Below the pieces are notes generated by a model. That model was not told where the DNA came from. It worked only from the letters and a program-made list of their open reading frames with translations, and ran no database searches. This document shows, piece after piece, positions 41,776-51,212 of a stretch of DNA of 64,000 bases (within the stretch, counting starts at the first letter, position 1; every line of letters starts with the position of its first letter). Where the stretch lies: NCBI RefSeq assembly GCF_902706195.1, contig NZ_CACSJO010000008.1, forward strand, positions 112,752 through 176,751. The letters run 5' to 3'. Origin of the DNA: Novosphingobium sp. 18050 (GTDB lineage Bacteria; Pseudomonadota; Alphaproteobacteria; Sphingomonadales; Sphingomonadaceae). The translations under genes and the position numbers were made by a program.

Positions 41776-43929
41776 ATGGAAGGAAACAGCAGGCGGCAGT
41801 TTCTGCGTATGGCAGGCGGCGCCGGCGCAGCTTCGGCGCTGTCGATGACCGGGTTGATCGACCGCGCGCTGGCTATCGCCGCGTCGGGCCGGACGAGCAC
41901 GATCATGGACGTGGAGCACGTCGTGGTCTGCATGCAGGAAAACCGCTCGTTCGATCACTACTTCGGCATGCTCAACGGGGTGCGGGGGCTGGGCGATCCG
42001 CGCCCGCTGCGCCTGCCGGGCGGCCGCACGGTATGGTCGCAGCCCTCCAAGCAGCATCCCGACGGCTATGTGATGCCGTTCCACGGCGATTCAAAGACGA
42101 GCCGGTCCTTCCTTGTCGACGGCGCGGACCAGTCGCACGTCGAGAACATGCACATCTTCGACCGGGGCCGCTACGATCGCTGGGGTCATACCGGCGAACT
42201 GCACAACCGCATGTTGCACTATGGCGCGGGCGACCTGCCCTTCTATTACGCGCTGGCGGATGCCTTCACTGTTTGCGATGCCTACCACTGTTCGACGATG
42301 ACGCAGACCTACCCCAACCGCATGCACCTGTTCACCGGGTGCAACGGCGGCGGCGGCGTGGGCGGCGATCCCGAAATGCAGAATTACGGCGAGGATGAAA
42401 CTCCCAGCGCCGACATGGCGACCGACCGGCCCCTGCGCCCGGACGCCTACCGCTGGACCACTTATGCCGAGCGGCTGGAGGCGGCGGGCGTCAGCTGGAA
42501 AGTCTATCAGGAATACGATAACTTCGGCGACAACCTGCTGTCGGTCTTCCCTGCCTTCCGGCCCTGCGACAAGGCATCGCAGCTTTACCGGCGGGGCCGT
42601 TCGTGGGTCAGCGAAAACGCGCAGGGCGCCGACCGCACCCGGTCCGACGGCGAACAGCTGGTCACCGCCTTTCGCCGCGATGTGGAGACGGGCTCGTTGC
42701 CGCAGGTGTCCTGGATCGTCACCGCCGCCGACCTGTCGGAACATCCCGCGGCAGAACCCTCGAAAGGTGAGCATGTGGTCGCCGGACTGATCGAGGCGCT
42801 GATCGACAATCCGCAGATGTTTGCCAAGACCGTCTTCATCCTCAATTACGACGAAGCCGGCGGCTTTTACGACCACATGCCGCCGCCGGTCGCGCCGGTG
42901 GGTGATTACCGGGGCCACAGCACGGTGCCGTTGGACGGCGAGGCCAAGGATTATGGCGGCGGCAAGCCGGGGCAGATCGCCGGGCGGCACCCGGTGGGAC
43001 TGGGCATTCGTACACCGGCCATCGTGGTTTCGCCGTGGAGCAAAGGTGGCAATGTCTGCTCCGAACTGTTCGACCACACTTCGGTGTTGCGCTTTATGGA
43101 GCGGCGTTTTGGTGTGGCTGAACCGAACATCAGCGCTTGGCGCCGGGCGGTCTGCGGGGACTTGGGCTCCGTGTTCGATTTCGCCGGCGCTGCCTCCGGT
43201 CCGCCGGGGCGGCCGCTGCCCTCCACCGCCGATTTTCGCGCGCGTGTCGCCCGCTCGGCGGCGGGGACGGCCAATGCCATTCCGGCCCGGCAGCAGCCCA
43301 CGGCGCAGATGCCCGGCCAGCGCGGTCACCGGCCGCTGCCCTATCGCTTCACCGTGGACGGGCGTGTCTCCGACGAAGGGCGTTTCCAGATTGTCATGGC
43401 CAACCACGGCTCCGCCGGGGCAGCCTTCACCGTCCATGATAACAGCGACCGGCAGGAGCCATGGCACTATACCATCGGCGCCGGAGACCAATTCACTAGC
43501 GAGCAGTGGCACGAGGGCCAGCCGCTGGACGGCTATGACCTGACCTTGCGCGGGCCGAACGGTTTCTGGCGGCGCTATGCCGGGGAACTGGGCGGCGCGG
43601 CCACATCGGTGGAACTGCTCTGCGCCGATCTGCCGGGGATGGACGGGGTGGAACTGCGGATGCTGAACCGGGGCGAGAGGTCAGTGACCGTGACTGCCGT
43701 TATGGACGCGGCCTATCCCATAAGCGGCCAGCGGTCGCGCCGGGTGACGATCGCTCCGGGCCAGCAAGTGAAAGACCTTTGGACGCTGCAGGCAAGTGAC
43801 AACTGGTACGATCTGAGCGTTTCGATAGACGGCGATATCCGGTTCCTGCGCCGCTTCGCCGGGAAGGTCGAGAACGGCAGGCAGGGACGCACCGATCCGG
43901 GCATCGGGGAGATGCGGCTGCTGGGCTGA
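41776..43929 (+). CDS. Phosphocholine-specific phospholipase C (copy 1)
   Basis: 717-residue exported phosphoesterase with a Tat signal (RRQFLRMAGG). The PLC/acid-phosphatase domain starts VEHVVVCMQENRSFDHYFGML, with the catalytic Thr/Asn region and TYPNRMHLFTG later, FILNYDEAGGFYDHMPPP and FDHTSVLRFMERRFGV. Two C-terminal β-domains typical of bacterial phosphocholine phospholipases C follow from about residue 520. It would release phosphocholine and diacylglycerol, or other phosphate heads, from lipids. The start ATG at 41776 follows AAGGGA. It shares a promoter region with the HD oxygenase. Confidence 0.9.
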   Translation: MEGNSRRQFLRMAGGAGAASALSMTGLIDRALAIAASGRTSTIMDVEHVVVCMQENRSFDHYFGMLNGVRGLGDPRPLRLPGGRTVWSQPSKQHPDGYVMPFHGDSKTSRSFLVDGADQSHVENMHIFDRGRYDRWGHTGELHNRMLHYGAGDLPFYYALADAFTVCDAYHCSTMTQTYPNRMHLFTGCNGGGGVGGDPEMQNYGEDETPSADMATDRPLRPDAYRWTTYAERLEAAGVSWKVYQEYDNFGDNLLSVFPAFRPCDKASQLYRRGRSWVSENAQGADRTRSDGEQLVTAFRRDVETGSLPQVSWIVTAADLSEHPAAEPSKGEHVVAGLIEALIDNPQMFAKTVFILNYDEAGGFYDHMPPPVAPVGDYRGHSTVPLDGEAKDYGGGKPGQIAGRHPVGLGIRTPAIVVSPWSKGGNVCSELFDHTSVLRFMERRFGVAEPNISAWRRAVCGDLGSVFDFAGAASGPPGRPLPSTADFRARVARSAAGTANAIPARQQPTAQMPGQRGHRPLPYRFTVDGRVSDEGRFQIVMANHGSAGAAFTVHDNSDRQEPWHYTIGAGDQFTSEQWHEGQPLDGYDLTLRGPNGFWRRYAGELGGAATSVELLCADLPGMDGVELRMLNRGERSVTVTAVMDAAYPISGQRSRRVTIAPGQQVKDLWTLQASDNWYDLSVSIDGDIRFLRRFAGKVENGRQGRTDPGIGEMRLLG

Positions 43930-43961
43930 GGGCTTTGCGGGCGCCGCGGTGAGGCCGCTGG

Positions 43962-46049
43962 TTATTTGATGGCCAGCGGTCCCGTGCCGCCCGCTGCGGG
44001 GTCGGAGAAAGAGGCTTTGCCGTCCTCGACATGGCCCGCCATCCGCCATGATTGCGTAGGTACGTAAAGCTCGAGGTCGTACCAGCCGTGACTATGGGAC
44101 AGGTCCAGAGGCAGGCGCTTGGTTTCACGGGGTTTCACTGCGACCGTGCGAACGGGGCGGCCATAGGACTTGTCCGTCAACGCGATCCGCAGAGGTTCAC
44201 CCGAAAGGTTGCCGACCACCAGTTCCGCCACTTTGCCCCGCATTTCCAGCCGGGCGGAAAAATGGCGGGGGCTGCCCTTCAGGCGGCGGTGAAAGCCGTT
44301 GGGGCCGACCAGAAACAGGTCGCAGCCGTCCTTCAGGGGAGCGCCCTGCAGGGTTTGCCGGGCGCCGACGGTATAGCGCGCGGGCGGTCCGTCCAGTCGG
44401 TCCATGTCGTAGAGGTGGAACACCGCAGCGCGCGTCGTCCCGGCATTGGCGAAGATCAGGGACGGACCCGCATCGCCCGGCGTCAGCCATGCGTCGATGG
44501 CATAGGGCGTGGGCCTCCGGCGGCGCAGGCCGGTCTCCTGCACCGGGGCGGTGAGGGCCGCAGGCAGCGGCGGGGCAACGCCTTTCAGCGTCGCGGCCCG
44601 CTCGGACAGGGCCCGTGTCCGCGGCAGGGCGGCGAGGAAATCGGCGCGGTCGGGGTGAGCGAAGTCGAAGCAGCTGGTAAGGTCACCGCAGACCGCGCGG
44701 CGCCAGGCGCTGATGTTCGGCTCGGCCACGCCGAAGCGCGCTTCGAGAAAGCGGATGACGCTGGTGTGGTCGAACACTTCGGACGAGACGTAGCCGCCCT
44801 TGCTCCACGGCGAGATCGCGTAGAGCGGCACGCGCGGGCCCAGCCCGTAAGGGCGGCCGAGGAACACGGCGTCTTCGGCGTCCTGCGAATGGGTGTGGTA
44901 TTCGTCGTCGGCGGGGATCGTGGTGCCTCCCAGTGATGCCGCGCCCATGCGCGCGGGTGGGGCCGGCGGCGGTACGTGGTCGAACAGGCCGTCGTTCTCG
45001 TCGAAATTGATGATGAACACGGTGCGCGCCCAGACTTCGGGGTTCGCGGTCAGCGCGTCGAGAATCTGTGCGATGTAGTCGGCCCCTTGCAGCGGGGTGG
45101 ATGCGCTGGGATGCTCGGTGGTTGCCGCCGGGCCGACGATCCAGGAAACCGGCGGCAGTTTGCCTGCGGCGGCATCGGCGGTGAAGCGGGTCAGCGGGCA
45201 GGTCTTGACCGTGCGGCGCGCCAGTTCGGCCAGCGCCCCCTGCGCGGCGCGGTCCGCCTCGCGGTAGCGTTTGAAGCCGACCAGAGGGTTGTCGGTGAAG
45301 TTGTCATCCATGTCCTGGTAGATCTGGAAGTCGATCCCCGCCGCCATCAACCGCTCCGGGTAGGTAGTCCAGGTGTAGCCGCCGTGGCCGCGCGGGTCCT
45401 GCGTCAGCGCGTCGTAGCCGTTGTCGATCGCCGGGCCGTGGTTGCGGGCCATGGCGTCATGGCTGCCGGTCCACAGGTAGAGGCGGTTCGGATTGGTGCT
45501 GAGATGCAGTGCGCAGTGATAGGTGTCGCAGATCGTGAAGGCCTCGGCCAGCGCGTACTGGAAGGGCATGTCCTCCCGTGTGAAGTGCGCCATGGCGTGG
45601 TTGCGCTTGTGGCGCGGCCATTCGCCCATGCGGCCGTTATCCCACGCGGCCTGGCTGTCGGTGAAGCCGTGCGGCGTGCCGAGCGGGCGGTAGAGCCGGA
45701 AATCTGCCGGGGTGTCGAGCCGGAATGGGGCCAGCAGGGCAGGCGCCTCGCCTTCCTTCTCGTTCGGCTGGACCAGCACGGTACGGCGCGGGGCCTGCGG
45801 CAAGGGCGGGGCGGGCACGGCGAAGCGGTCGCTATAGCCGTGGACCCCGCGCATCGTTCCGAAATAGTGATCGAAGGCGCGGTTTTCCTGAGTCAGGATG
45901 ACGACATGCGCGACATCGGCGATGGTGCCGCTGCGGCGGTCGGCCGGGATTTCCAGTGCGCGCGCGATTGCGGGCAGGAACGCGCCAGCGCCGCCACCCG
46001 CCGCCATCATGGAGCGGATGAAACTGCGGCGGTTCTGCGTGGGGATCAT
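43962..46049 (-). CDS. Phosphocholine-specific phospholipase C (copy 2)
   Basis: 695-residue paralogue of copy 1, convergent with it at a 32-bp gap. A Tat-type signal (NRRSFIRSMMAAGG) precedes VAHVVILTQENRAFDHYFGTM, TNPNRLYLWTGSHD, FIINFDENDGLFDHVPPP and FDHTSVIRFLEARFGVAEPNISAWRRAVCGDL, the last stretch being almost the same in both copies. C-terminal β-domains are present. Divergence elsewhere suggests an old duplication and perhaps different lipid head-group choice. It strengthens the phosphorus-scavenging reading of the region. Confidence 0.9.
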   Translation of the reverse strand: MIPTQNRRSFIRSMMAAGGGAGAFLPAIARALEIPADRRSGTIADVAHVVILTQENRAFDHYFGTMRGVHGYSDRFAVPAPPLPQAPRRTVLVQPNEKEGEAPALLAPFRLDTPADFRLYRPLGTPHGFTDSQAAWDNGRMGEWPRHKRNHAMAHFTREDMPFQYALAEAFTICDTYHCALHLSTNPNRLYLWTGSHDAMARNHGPAIDNGYDALTQDPRGHGGYTWTTYPERLMAAGIDFQIYQDMDDNFTDNPLVGFKRYREADRAAQGALAELARRTVKTCPLTRFTADAAAGKLPPVSWIVGPAATTEHPSASTPLQGADYIAQILDALTANPEVWARTVFIINFDENDGLFDHVPPPAPPARMGAASLGGTTIPADDEYHTHSQDAEDAVFLGRPYGLGPRVPLYAISPWSKGGYVSSEVFDHTSVIRFLEARFGVAEPNISAWRRAVCGDLTSCFDFAHPDRADFLAALPRTRALSERAATLKGVAPPLPAALTAPVQETGLRRRRPTPYAIDAWLTPGDAGPSLIFANAGTTRAAVFHLYDMDRLDGPPARYTVGARQTLQGAPLKDGCDLFLVGPNGFHRRLKGSPRHFSARLEMRGKVAELVVGNLSGEPLRIALTDKSYGRPVRTVAVKPRETKRLPLDLSHSHGWYDLELYVPTQSWRMAGHVEDGKASFSDPAAGGTGPLAIK

Positions 46050-46150
46050 GGTGCCTGTCCGTAAGCTGCTGTTCGAAAGAGCGCCGAGGTGCCCTTTCGT
46101 TCACTTCAAACCGGCACCGCTAGGGCACTTCTGTTTCATTCGTGAGATAG

Positions 46151-46196
46151 CCGTAAAGGCAGGTCGCCGCTTTGCGCGCGCGACCTGCCTTTACGG
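46151..46196 (-). terminator. 17-bp stem hairpin after esterase operon
   Basis: CCGTAAAGGCAGGTCGC at 46151-46167 pairs exactly with 46180-46196 around a 12-base loop. It begins one base after the esterase stop on the minus strand and probably ends the FecI-FecR-receptor-esterase transcript. Confidence 0.7.
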
Positions 46197-46197
46197 A

Positions 46198-47073
46198 TCA
46201 TTGCGTCCGCGCGGTGAAGACCTCGCGCAGTACCTGCGCCGCGATCGAAGGTGTCATCGACATATGATCCTCGCCCGGTTGGATGCGCAGCGAAGTGCGC
46301 AGGCCGTAGGCCGACAGCGGCTGCAGGCGTTTCTCCAGCGCGGTCACATCCTGCACTTCCTGCGCCGGCTCCACGTCTCCGGCAGCGAGCATCAGGCTGG
46401 TGTGGCGCACGTCCACCTCGCCGCGCTCCACCCGGCCCACGAAGGCGCGTTCGGGCGGGAGCAGGTAGCGGTTCGCCCACCACAGGGTGGGGCTTGCCGC
46501 GACGTAGTGGTCGAACAGGGCCGGGCGGGTGTACATCGCGTAAAGCGCGAACATGCCGCCGAAGCTGTGCCCGAACAGGCTCTCCTGCTGGCTATCGATC
46601 TTATACCGCGCGGCGATGGCGGGCTTCAGGGTTTTTTCGAGGAAATCCAGCAGTTCGTCCTGCCCGCCCTGCGGCGGCTTCGCGCCGGGGGCTGGGGGCG
46701 TCAGATCGTAGGCGCGACGGTTGAAATCATGCGGCTTGTCGGTGGGATAGCCTACTGCGACGATGATCGTATCGGCAAAGTCGTCCTGCAGGCGCTTGGC
46801 ATCGTGAAAGGTGCCGAAAAAGGCATTGCCGTCCAGGACGTAGAGCACGCGGTAACCGCCGGTATAGGGCACGGGGCCGGACGGTTCGCTGATCCAGATA
46901 CGGTATTGCGCGCCCTGCTGCGATTTCAGCGCCAGTTCCTGGGTGCCGGGCATCTGTACCGGCGCCGCCAAAGCCGGGCCGGTAAGTCCGAGCAACGCCG
47001 CCGCCAGCGCGGGCATGACCCGTCGAGCCTGTGCAATCGTGCGGCGGATGGCTGCGAAAGGATGGAAAGTCAT
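46198..47073 (-). CDS. α/β-hydrolase, siderophore-esterase-like
   Basis: 291-residue serine hydrolase of the esterase D/IroE-Fes type. It begins with a signal-like segment (RRVMPALAAALLGLTGPALAAP); YRVLYVLDGNAFFGTFHDA is the first strand and oxyanion region, the nucleophile elbow is LFGHSFGGMFALY, and the acid/His pair is towards the C-terminus (GEDHMSM). The ATG at 47073 has GGAGA upstream. It follows the siderophore-receptor gene by 20 bp in a FecIR-controlled operon, so hydrolysis of an imported ester siderophore in the periplasm is the likely task. Confidence 0.83.
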   Translation of the reverse strand: MTFHPFAAIRRTIAQARRVMPALAAALLGLTGPALAAPVQMPGTQELALKSQQGAQYRIWISEPSGPVPYTGGYRVLYVLDGNAFFGTFHDAKRLQDDFADTIIVAVGYPTDKPHDFNRRAYDLTPPAPGAKPPQGGQDELLDFLEKTLKPAIAARYKIDSQQESLFGHSFGGMFALYAMYTRPALFDHYVAASPTLWWANRYLLPPERAFVGRVERGEVDVRHTSLMLAAGDVEPAQEVQDVTALEKRLQPLSAYGLRTSLRIQPGEDHMSMTPSIAAQVLREVFTARTQ

Positions 47074-47093
47074 GCGTGTCTCCATTCGCCCGA

Positions 47094-49472
47094 TCAGAAC
47101 CTGTAGCCCAGCGTGCCGATCACGGTGCGGGCATAGCCGGTGCCGCAAGCCGAACGCACCGAACAGCTCGAATAATAGGTCTTGTCGAACAGGTTCGTCG
47201 CATTGACCGAAAGCGACCACTGTTTCCAGTCGAGCGCCAGCAAGGCATCCACCAGCGTATAGCCCGGGGTCCGCTGGGTATCCACCACGCTGCCGCCCGC
47301 ATCGTCCTGATAGACCGCCAGTTCGTTGGTGGGCCCGACATAGCGCACGCCGCCGCCCAGCCTCAGGCCCATGTCGCCGCCCAGATCGAGGCTCTTTTCA
47401 CCCCAGATACCGGCCGAGTGCTTTGCCACCGTGGGGATGGGGGCGCCGGTCTCCAACGGGTCGGTGGCCTTGCTGATCTCGGCGTCGACATAGGCGTAGG
47501 AGGCGGAGAGCGTGAAGTCGCGGGCTACCGTCCATGCGGCTTCGACCTCGATGCCCTTCGACTTCACCTCGCCCTGCTGGATCTGGTTGTTGACGTTGGT
47601 CGGGTCGGTCTGCAGCCGGTTAGTGCCCTTTACGTCGAAGGCCGCGATCGAGGCGAGGATGGCCGGGGTCGGCTGCCACTTCACGCCCACTTCGTACTGG
47701 GTGCCGCGCTGGGGCAGGTAAGCCTCTCCGTAGACATTGAGGCCGAGGGTCGGCTGGAACGATTCCGAATAGCTGACGTAAGGCGCGATGCCATTGCCGA
47801 GGTCGCCGATCAGGCCGGCGCGGAAGGTGGTGACGGTATCCACCTGCCGGTCGACGCCTTCGTTCACCGTCTTGGCCCGGTCGCGCCGCGCGCCCAGTAC
47901 CAGCGTTACGCGGTCGGCATAGCGGATCTGGTCCTGCACGTAGATGCCAAGCTGGCTGGCGACCTGGCGCGGCTGGGGATCGAATGCGCCCATCTCGACG
48001 CCGGTATAGACGGGCGCATAGATGTCGATCGGCCCGGCGGTGCCGAAGGCATAGTCGGTGCGAGCCGAGCTGCGCAGGTAGTCGATGCCCACCAGCACCT
48101 TGTGCTCGAACGGGCCGGTCGCGAAGTCGAAGGTCAGGTTGTGGTCGGTGGTGAGCATCTTCACGCGGCTGCGAAAATCGAACACCGTGCGGTCGATCTG
48201 GCGGTTGTCGGCGTCGATGAAGGGGTCCTCCAGCCCGCTCCAGACGGAGAGATTGACCGTCCCGTTGTCCGATTTGTACCGGCTGTACCGGACCGCGCCG
48301 CTGTAACGGATGGCGTCCGAAAAACGATGCGACACCAGCAGCGTGGCGCTCTTTTCCTCGGTGTCGTAATAATCGTGGCCGGGCTCGCCAAGGAAGGCGC
48401 TGCGCGAAAGCCGCCGCCCCGCAGGCGCGTTGACGCTGGCGACCACCGGCACATAGGCGGAAATCGCAGCGGCCTTGTCGCGCTGGTAGAGGCCCAGCAG
48501 GGTGATGTCGGTGTTCTCGTCCGGCTGGAAGCGGATGGAGGGGGCAACGGCGATGCGGTCATCCCGGCCGAAATCCACCTGATTGCCTGAATCGCGCACC
48601 ACGCCCACGAAGCGGGCGGCCACGGTGCCGTTCGCATCCAGCGCGCCGGTTACGTCGACTTGCGCCTGCTTGCGGTCGAAAGTGCCGTACTGGACTGCCA
48701 CTTCGCCGGCGGTCTTGAATTCCGGGCGCTTGGTGATCGTGTTGATGATGCCGCCTGCGGCGCCCTGTCCGTACAGCACGGAGGACGGCCCGCGCAGGAC
48801 CTCGACCCGCTCGAAGGTATAGACATCGGTGCGCGGCGCGGCCGAGATATCGGCGCGTTTCATGCCATCGACGAACTGCGCCGCGGGAAAGCCGCCGCGC
48901 GCGGTGACATAATCCCAGCGGTTGTCGACGCCGTTGGGTTCGGTGCGCAGGCCGGGCGTATAGCGCAGCGCTTCCTGCAGGCCGATGGCGCCGCGCGCGG
49001 CGATCTGTTCGCCGGTGATGGCGCTGATAGACTGCGGCGTTTCGGTGAGCTTGGTGTCGGTCTTGGTGGCGGTCACCGCGCGGTTGCCCAGCACGGTGAT
49101 GTCGCTCGCCGCCGCCGCGCCCTCGGCGGATGCGCTCTGAGCGCCGCCGACCAGCGTGAACCCGCCGTCGCCATCGGGGCGGGCGGAAAGGCCGGTGCCG
49201 GCCAGCAGCCGGGCCAGTGCCTCGGCCGGGGTGAAGCGGCCGCGTACGCCCGGTGTGCTACGCCCGCGCAGCATCACGGGATCGGCCACGATCACCACGC
49301 CTGCCTGCCGCCCCAGCCGTGCGATGGCCGCGCCCAGCGGCCCGCTTTCGATCGCGATGGCGCGCGGGGCGTCGGCGGCCTGCGCGTTATTGGTCTGCGC
49401 AGCCGCGATGCCGGGCGCCAGAATGGCCACGGCGACGGCAATGCAGGAAATGGAAGTCGGGAACCGGGTCAT
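47094..49472 (-). CDS. TonB-dependent siderophore receptor with STN signalling domain
   Basis: 792 residues. Signal peptide, then a Secretin/TonB N-terminal (STN) domain at about 36-110 (IAIESGPLGAAIARLGRQAGVVIVADP, GRFTPAEALARLLAGTGL), then a TIGR01783-type plug (VTATKTDTKLTETPQSIS, RGGFPAAQFVDGM, VEVLRGPSSVLYGQGAAGGIINTITKRP) and barrel ending GTLGYRF. The STN domain touches FecR to signal ligand occupancy, and FecR and FecI genes lie directly upstream. The ligand is probably a ferric siderophore. Confidence 0.9.
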   Translation of the reverse strand: MTRFPTSISCIAVAVAILAPGIAAAQTNNAQAADAPRAIAIESGPLGAAIARLGRQAGVVIVADPVMLRGRSTPGVRGRFTPAEALARLLAGTGLSARPDGDGGFTLVGGAQSASAEGAAAASDITVLGNRAVTATKTDTKLTETPQSISAITGEQIAARGAIGLQEALRYTPGLRTEPNGVDNRWDYVTARGGFPAAQFVDGMKRADISAAPRTDVYTFERVEVLRGPSSVLYGQGAAGGIINTITKRPEFKTAGEVAVQYGTFDRKQAQVDVTGALDANGTVAARFVGVVRDSGNQVDFGRDDRIAVAPSIRFQPDENTDITLLGLYQRDKAAAISAYVPVVASVNAPAGRRLSRSAFLGEPGHDYYDTEEKSATLLVSHRFSDAIRYSGAVRYSRYKSDNGTVNLSVWSGLEDPFIDADNRQIDRTVFDFRSRVKMLTTDHNLTFDFATGPFEHKVLVGIDYLRSSARTDYAFGTAGPIDIYAPVYTGVEMGAFDPQPRQVASQLGIYVQDQIRYADRVTLVLGARRDRAKTVNEGVDRQVDTVTTFRAGLIGDLGNGIAPYVSYSESFQPTLGLNVYGEAYLPQRGTQYEVGVKWQPTPAILASIAAFDVKGTNRLQTDPTNVNNQIQQGEVKSKGIEVEAAWTVARDFTLSASYAYVDAEISKATDPLETGAPIPTVAKHSAGIWGEKSLDLGGDMGLRLGGGVRYVGPTNELAVYQDDAGGSVVDTQRTPGYTLVDALLALDWKQWSLSVNATNLFDKTYYSSCSVRSACGTGYARTVIGTLGYRF

Positions 49473-49547
49473 TGCTGTGCCTCATTGTGCTGGTCTTGCC
49501 TTTGAGACGAGCGAGGTCGGCGGGACTGTTCAGGCGCCTGCGATATT

Positions 49548-50537
49548 TTATGGACGCTGCGGGCCGCGGCGGCGGATGAGCCGCCATGCACCGTCGCCGT
49601 CCTGCACGATCGCGGCGCCCGGAGTGCGCCCGATGGCCTTCAGCGTGCGGTCCTGATCGGCAAGGGGATAGCTGCCGGTCACCCGGATACCGGCCAGCGC
49701 GGCGGCGTCGTGCCGGATCGGTACGGTGCGATAGCGGTTGAGGGCGTCGACCACGCTGGACACTTCCTGATCGTCCACCTCCAGCCAGCCGCTGGCCCAT
49801 TGGCCGATCCCGGCGGCAGGCGCGGAGCGTAGCGCCGAAACTCGGCCCCCGGCGATAAGCGCGCGGCCTCCGGGGCCGAGGTCGCGGCACGGGGCGCCGC
49901 CTGCCGCGCAGGCCCGCACCCGAGAGGCGGCGACTTCGACCAGCGTGCCCTCCTGTTCGCGGCTGACGGTGAAGGCGGTGCCCAGTGCGGTGGCGGTGCC
50001 GTCCGGCGTCTCGACCACGAAAGGCCGCGCCGGGTCGTGCGCGACATGGGCCAGCACTCGCCCGCGAAGAAGGCGGATGTTCCTTGAGCGCCCGGCCACA
50101 TCGGTACGCACCGCGCTGCCGCTGTCGACGGTCAGGGTGCTGCCATCGGCCAGATCGGCGCTGCGCAGGCCGCCTACCGCCACCTGATAGTCGGGGAAAC
50201 GATCCTGCACGCCGTCGCTGCGCCAGCCTGCCACGCCGCCAAGGCCTGCCAGCAGAAGGGCCAGCGCCGCGCCGCCCATGAGCCGCCGCCGCCCGGCCTC
50301 CGGTTCGGCCCCTAGCAGCCGGTCCAGTGCGCGCCGTTCCAGCCGCGAAACACCGGCTGCGGGGGCGCAGGCCAACATGCGCTCGATCGTCTCGCGGTGA
50401 GCGGGATCGGCATCGCGCCATCGGCGGAAGGCCGTGTGCTGCGCCGCGCTGGCCGATTGGGAATCGAGCAGCGCGGCCCAGTCTGCCGCCTCGGCAACGA
50501 TCCTGGCGGATGCCTCAGTCAAGGCTGGCGACGGCAT
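49548..50537 (-). CDS. FecR-family anti-sigma/signal transducer
   Basis: About 329 residues from the ATG at 50537. The N-terminal DUF4880-like part (WAALLDSQSASAAQHTAFRRWRDADPAHR) is the cytoplasmic sigma-binding region, followed by one membrane helix (LMGGAALALLLAGLGGVAGW) and the periplasmic FecR domain (VEVAASRVRACAAG, VSSVVDALNRYRTVPIRHD). It overlaps the end of the sigma factor gene and is 75 bp from the receptor. It would pass the receptor signal to the sigma factor. Confidence 0.87.
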   Translation of the reverse strand: MPSPALTEASARIVAEAADWAALLDSQSASAAQHTAFRRWRDADPAHRETIERMLACAPAAGVSRLERRALDRLLGAEPEAGRRRLMGGAALALLLAGLGGVAGWRSDGVQDRFPDYQVAVGGLRSADLADGSTLTVDSGSAVRTDVAGRSRNIRLLRGRVLAHVAHDPARPFVVETPDGTATALGTAFTVSREQEGTLVEVAASRVRACAAGGAPCRDLGPGGRALIAGGRVSALRSAPAAGIGQWASGWLEVDDQEVSSVVDALNRYRTVPIRHDAAALAGIRVTGSYPLADQDRTLKAIGRTPGAAIVQDGDGAWRLIRRRGPQRP

Positions 50538-51024
50538 GGCACTGCACATAGGCCTGCGCGGTATAGCGGCGCACCGAACTGATCGAAATACCAAGGCGCT
50601 CGGCGATTTCGTGCTGCTCCAGCCCTTCGATGCGCCGCAGGATGAAGGTATCGCGGGCAGGCTTCGAAAGGCTGTCGAGGACGCGCATCAGCGCGGTGAG
50701 CATCTGCGAGGCCATGACGATCCGCTCCGGCGTCACGGCGTTTACAAGGTCTTCTTCGGCGATGGCGGCCATGATCGCCTGCTCCACCTTGCCGCGCCGC
50801 ACGTCGTCGATCAGTAGGCGCCGGGCCACTTTCGCCAGATAGCTGCGGGCATCGCGCAAGGGTTCGCCGGGCGCGCGCTCCAGCAGACGGCAGAAGGTAT
50901 CCTGGGCAAGATCCTCGGCGCGGGTGCGGCAGCGTGTCTGGGGCGAAAGCCAGTCCCGCAGCCAGAGCCAGTGGCTGTCATAGAGCCGATCGATCCGGGA
51001 TATGTCCCGCGCGACAGTGCTCAC
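50515..51024 (-). CDS. FecI-like ECF sigma factor
   Basis: 169-residue extracytoplasmic-function sigma factor. Region 2 includes AEDLAQDTFCRLLERAPGEPLRDARSYLAKVARRLLIDDVRR; region 4 includes LDSLSKPARDTFILRRIEGLEQHEIAERLGISISSVRRY. The start is the GTG at 51024 with GGGAGG just upstream. It is first in the sigma-FecR-receptor-esterase operon. A possible iron-box sequence lies at 51067-51085. Confidence 0.88.
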   Translation of the reverse strand: MSTVARDISRIDRLYDSHWLWLRDWLSPQTRCRTRAEDLAQDTFCRLLERAPGEPLRDARSYLAKVARRLLIDDVRRGKVEQAIMAAIAEEDLVNAVTPERIVMASQMLTALMRVLDSLSKPARDTFILRRIEGLEQHEIAERLGISISSVRRYTAQAYVQCHAVASLD

Positions 51025-51066
51025 CCAACCTCCCGACCACAATGCAACTCGGCAAACCGCCTACAC

Positions 51067-51085
51067 TAATGCGAACTATTAGCAA
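51067..51085. promoter_or_regulatory. Possible Fur box upstream of sigma factor gene
   Basis: TAATGCGAACTATTAGCAA resembles the AATGCGAATNATTNTCA form of Fur boxes, 43 bp before the FecI-like start. The match is only by eye. Confidence 0.35.
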
Positions 51086-51212
51086 CGCAGTTTCCGTCCG
51101 GCCGTCATGGCCCCTGAGCGGTGAAGGGATCGGACGTGAAAAAAGCGACCACATTGGGAAATTGTATAGTGCGTTCAAACGGCGCCCAATGATGGCCGGG
51201 TAAGCAGGCCCG

